DNA of 64,000 nt from Hymenobacter gummosus. GTDB taxonomy: Bacteria; Bacteroidota; Bacteroidia; Cytophagales; Hymenobacteraceae. The DNA is taken from the NCBI RefSeq assembly GCF_003970915.1, contig NZ_RXOF01000009.1, positions 124,001 through 188,000 on the forward strand. The letters run 5' to 3'. Below the pieces are notes generated by a model that ran no database searches, had not been told where the DNA came from, and worked only from the letters and a program-made list of their open reading frames with translations. The translations under genes were made by a program, and so were the position numbers. Of the stretch, positions 61,410 to 64,000 are shown one piece after another; positions within the stretch are counted from its first letter, which is position 1, and each line of letters opens with the position of its first letter.

Positions 61410-63104
61410 TTATTCCACGTGGTGCTTCTGGTTGAAGGCCTTCACCGCGTCGGATTTTTCGTTGGCCTTTGTCACAATCAGAATAACGGGGCGCGGGTTC
61501 GGCTCCGAGGCGCTGGCGAAGGAGCGGGCCTGCTCGCCCTTGAACACGCGCATGCTGCTGATGTCGCCGGGGTTGAGCTGCTCCGCGGCGGCTTTGCTGA
61601 TGGGCTGGCCGTCGAGGTAGTACTGAGCCTGGTCCATCCCGCCGGCCGGGCTGCTGGCCTGGTCCCGGGCCCCCGGCCGGTTCGTCATGACGATAACCGT
61701 GCCCTTGCGGCCGGCCTCGCCGAATTTCTTGACTGGCCCGTCGCCCACGGCAAAGCCGGTGATGACGCTGGGCGGCAGGGCCCGCAGCTGTTCGGCGGTG
61801 GCGGGCTGCTGGTCAATGAGCACCAGCCGGCCACCGATTTCCTCGTCGCTGAGGCCTTTGCCGTCGAGCAGCTTCCGGTACATGGCTTCGGTGCTGGTCT
61901 TGTGCTTTTCCAGCGTGGCCGGGTCGCCAATCTGGATGCCGTACTTGGTTTTCAGCTCCTGCACGGCGGGCGTATTAACGCCGGCTTTGGTGAAGGCAAA
62001 CATCAGCCCGTCGTCGAGGCGGCTGCCGTAGTCGCGGCGCAGGGCTTCGAGGTCGGCGCGCTGCCCGGGCTTGTTGCCCTTGTAGATGTGCATGGTGAGC
62101 AGGTTGCTTTCCTGGGCAAACACCTCGGCTTCGGTGGCGGGGCGCCCGTCGAGCAGGTAGGTCAGCTTGTCGAGGCCGCGGGCGGCGGCCGTGGCATTGG
62201 GGCGGGGCTGCGGCGTCTCGGTGGCCTTAGGGGTTGCGCAGGCGGCAGCCAGCAGCAGCAGCAGGCCCAGGCCGGCGGCGTAGCGCGTCAGCTGCCGGGG
62301 CGAGGACTCGGGGGTATTCATCATTTGAATGCGGTTTTTGAGGGTGATAAAAGAAAACGGAGTGGTAAAGGCAGGGGCCGCCCCGAGCGTGCTCAGGCGC
62401 AGCAGGCTGTACTGGTAGGTTTTGGCGGGCAGCTCACTTTCGCGCAGCACGGCCGCGTCGGCAATGAATTCGAGGTTTTCCTGCACGGCCCGCAGCCACA
62501 GCCAGGCGGCCGGACTTGCCCAGGCCAGCGCCCGGTGCAGGTGCGCCAGCAGGGTATCGAGGCTGTGCAGCTGGCGCACGTGCACCCGCTCGTGCAGCAA
62601 GATGGCCGGCAGCTCGTCGGCCGCGTGCCGCGCCGGATTCAGGTAGATGTGCCGCCCGAAGGAGAACGGGCTGACTGGCGCCTGTACTGCCCGGAACGCG
62701 GCCCCGGGCTGGCGCACCGGCCGGGAGGCGCGGTGCAGGCGCCAGAGCGCGGCGGCCTGCACCAGCAGCAGCCCCAGCATCAGCGCCGCGCCCGCGCCGT
62801 AGGCCAGCAGCCACCAGGTTTCGGCCGAAAGGGCGGCGGAGGGGGCTGGGGCGGCGCCCGCGGCGCCCTCCTGCAGCAGCGGCAGCAGGTTCAGCCGCCG
62901 GGCTGCGGCCGCCGGGGCAGCGCGCAAACTCAGGGCGCTCAGGTCGAGGGCGGGGTAGAGGGCGGCCAGGGCCAGGCTGCCCAGCAGGTAGAAGCGGTTG
63001 AGCCGGTGAAACGTGAGCCGGCGCAAGGCCAGGTAATACACGCCCAGCAGCAGCAACAGCGCCAGTTGCATCTGGGCCAGGTAAAGCAACGGGGCCGGTA
63101 TCAT
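61410..63104 (-). CDS. BlaR1/MecR1-type M56 membrane metallopeptidase
   Basis: A 564-residue protein. Four membrane helices lie in the first 315 residues, with the gluzincin motif HERVH at 171-175. After the last helix (AAGLGLLLLLAAAC) comes a periplasmic part with Plug-like repeats (TYLLDGRPATEAEVFAQESN; YYLDGQPISKAAAEQLNPGD). BlaR1-type proteins sense a signal outside and cut the partner repressor; no penicillin-binding sensor is present here. It overlaps the BlaI gene by 4 bases and is under the same promoter. Confidence 0.93.
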   Translation of the reverse strand: MIPAPLLYLAQMQLALLLLLGVYYLALRRLTFHRLNRFYLLGSLALAALYPALDLSALSLRAAPAAAARRLNLLPLLQEGAAGAAPAPSAALSAETWWLLAYGAGAALMLGLLLVQAAALWRLHRASRPVRQPGAAFRAVQAPVSPFSFGRHIYLNPARHAADELPAILLHERVHVRQLHSLDTLLAHLHRALAWASPAAWLWLRAVQENLEFIADAAVLRESELPAKTYQYSLLRLSTLGAAPAFTTPFSFITLKNRIQMMNTPESSPRQLTRYAAGLGLLLLLAAACATPKATETPQPRPNATAAARGLDKLTYLLDGRPATEAEVFAQESNLLTMHIYKGNKPGQRADLEALRRDYGSRLDDGLMFAFTKAGVNTPAVQELKTKYGIQIGDPATLEKHKTSTEAMYRKLLDGKGLSDEEIGGRLVLIDQQPATAEQLRALPPSVITGFAVGDGPVKKFGEAGRKGTVIVMTNRPGARDQASSPAGGMDQAQYYLDGQPISKAAAEQLNPGDISSMRVFKGEQARSFASASEPNPRPVILIVTKANEKSDAVKAFNQKHHVE

Positions 63105-63481
63105 GACTGTGGCTTGTGCTGGTCGGGCCCGTCCTCAATCATGCGCACGATTTCCTTGAGCTCCTCGGCGCTGATTTTCTGCTCCTTGGCGAAGAAGGAC
63201 ACCAGCTCTTTGTAGGAGTTCTTGAAATAGTCGCCCACCAGGCTGCTCACGAAGCGGCGGCGGTAGTCCTGCTCGGCAATGAGCGGGGTGAAGCGGAAAG
63301 TGTTGCCCAGCTTCTCGCCCTGCAGGTAGCCCTTGCGCTCCAGGTTGCGCACCGTGGAGGCCAGCGTGGTGTAGGGCGGCCGCGGCTCGGGCAGTTGCTC
63401 CAGCACGTCCTTGATAAAGCCGCCGCCTAGCTGCCAGAAGGCCCGCATGGCCTCTTCCTCGGGTTGAGTAAGTCGTTCCAT
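63101..63481 (-). CDS. BlaI/MecI/CopY-type winged-helix repressor
   Basis: A 126-residue repressor starting MERLTQPEEEAMRAFWQLGG. The DNA-binding region and the family's target-cleavage area are seen (VRNLERKGYLQGEKLGNTFR); the dimer part follows (FFAKEQKISAEELKEIVRMI). It heads the operon with the M56 protease, which presumably cuts it on signal. Two dyads directly upstream (63492-63526) are probable operators, so it should control itself. Confidence 0.93.
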   Translation of the reverse strand: MERLTQPEEEAMRAFWQLGGGFIKDVLEQLPEPRPPYTTLASTVRNLERKGYLQGEKLGNTFRFTPLIAEQDYRRRFVSSLVGDYFKNSYKELVSFFAKEQKISAEELKEIVRMIEDGPDQHKPQS

Positions 63482-63491
63482 ATTCAGCTTA

Positions 63492-63526
63492 TTACGATTT
63501 GTTCGTAATTCTACGAAAGTTTCGTA
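63492..63526 (-). promoter_or_regulatory. Two BlaI-type operators
   Basis: TTACGATTTGTTCGTAA (63492-63508) and the perfect palindrome TACGAAAGTTTCGTA (63512-63526) have centres about 19 bases apart. Both carry the TACGA...TCGTA half-sites typical of BlaI-family operators, and they stand just before the repressor's start codon. Confidence 0.75.
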
Positions 63527-63539
63527 ACAAGGAATGCGC

Positions 63540-63885
63540 CGGGGCGAAATATTTTTTTGTATAAATAAAAAAAGCCCTTTTACGCTGCGTAGAGTGACTT
63601 TCTAACACGTCCTCCTTCATCTGGCGTACGGCGCCGCCGAACCGAAGGTCGACGTAGTCAAGGACCTTCCTCGACCTCGCACTGCCGTTGCCAACAAAGC
63701 TCAGACGCTGCGGTAAGAACGACGAAAGCGCAGCCACCAAACGACCGGGCGTTGGTGGCTGTGCTTGATGTTGGTGCATCGGCTTAAAAGCGTCGGCACT
63801 TCGTAAGGAGCGGCGGTGCGGGGTGCGAGGAAGGTCCTTCGCTTTGCTCAGGATGACGTTCTTTTTTGTCGCCCGCCAACCCGGT
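63540..63885. repeat. Nested inverted-repeat element downstream of the M13 gene
   Basis: Arms with AAGGACCTTCCTCG (near 63660) and CGAGGAAGGTCCTT (near 63825) face each other; inside is a 10-bp stem (63731-63740 with 63752-63761, CAGCCACCAA/TTGGTGGCTG). It looks like a palindromic interspersed element. The A+T-rich start (63540-63580) may hold the BlaI promoter. No gene is seen. Confidence 0.65.
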
Positions 63886-64000
63886 TTACCAGATTTTGGC
63901 CCGCTCGCCCTCGGCGCGCACCATTTTCTGGCCGGGCTGGCAGCCAAAGGCCTGGTAGAACTCCGGCATGTTCATCAGCGGGCCGATGGTGCGGTACTGC
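63886..64000 (-). CDS. C-terminal end of an M13-family (neprilysin/PepO-type) metallopeptidase
   Basis: Only the last 38 codons are in the window: QYRTIGPLMNMPEFYQAFGC, ending in RAKIW and a stop at 63886. The pattern of GPLMN, FYQAFGC, PGQKM and a final W is typical of M13 peptidase ends, including the conserved Trp. The zinc site (HExxH and the second Glu) lies outside the window, so activity cannot be judged. Confidence 0.8.
   Translation of the reverse strand, partial: QYRTIGPLMNMPEFYQAFGCQPGQKMVRAEGERAKIW

Overview
This window looks like chromosomal DNA of a high-G+C Bacteroidota of the Hymenobacter type (inferred). Most genes are visibly G+C-rich. Three exported proteins end in type IX secretion (T9SS) sorting domains. 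There are many short lipoproteins with a Leu-x-x-Cys lipobox, two secreted fibre-like proteins with S74 chaperone ends, a CotH-type kinase, and families typical of this phylum (DUF6252-like, DUF2846). Several promoters resemble the Bacteroidota -7 box TAnnTTTG. I found no rRNA, tRNA, CRISPR array, transposase or prophage.

Layout. 0-16 kb: a cut M28 peptidase, a lipoprotein, a two-domain M16 peptidase, a precise 21-bp-period repeat array, a large T9SS lipase-like protein, a tandem family of four DUF6252-like lipoproteins, a class B penicillin-binding protein, and a radical SAM/SPASM gene overlapped by a small membrane protein. 16-33 kb: a thioredoxin-fold protein without the CxxC, radA, a secreted fibre, a soluble histidine kinase, rplU-rpmA, nrdB and nrdA about 5 kb apart, a T9SS phosphoesterase and a CotH protein. 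33-44 kb: an accessory region with an A+T-rich SIR2-like gene, small unknown genes, a DUF433/DUF5615 toxin-antitoxin pair, a four-copy hairpin family, a second 21/42-bp repeat array, a truncated gene copy and a long inverted-repeat element. 44-51 kb: a catalase-family gene, then a cluster of four related small secreted beta-proteins and two very basic secreted proteins, arranged as convergent pairs. 51-64 kb: nucleotidyltransferase-like, L,D-transpeptidase, MFS, pirin, intradiol dioxygenase, TatA, pentapeptide, SRPBCC and PPK2 genes, then a BlaI/M56 pair with two visible operators and the end of an M13 peptidase.

How the genes work together. nrdA and nrdB encode the two subunits of one class I ribonucleotide reductase and share a 13-base DnaA-box-like motif upstream, which suggests joint control. 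The BlaI repressor and M56 protease overlap by 4 bases and should form one sensor-regulator unit. The DUF433/DUF5615 pair is a probable toxin-antitoxin operon. The most unusual items are the duplicated convergent pair of secreted proteins (45.5-51.2 kb), the A+T-rich SIR2-like gene, and the two intergenic arrays with 21-bp and 42-bp spacing.
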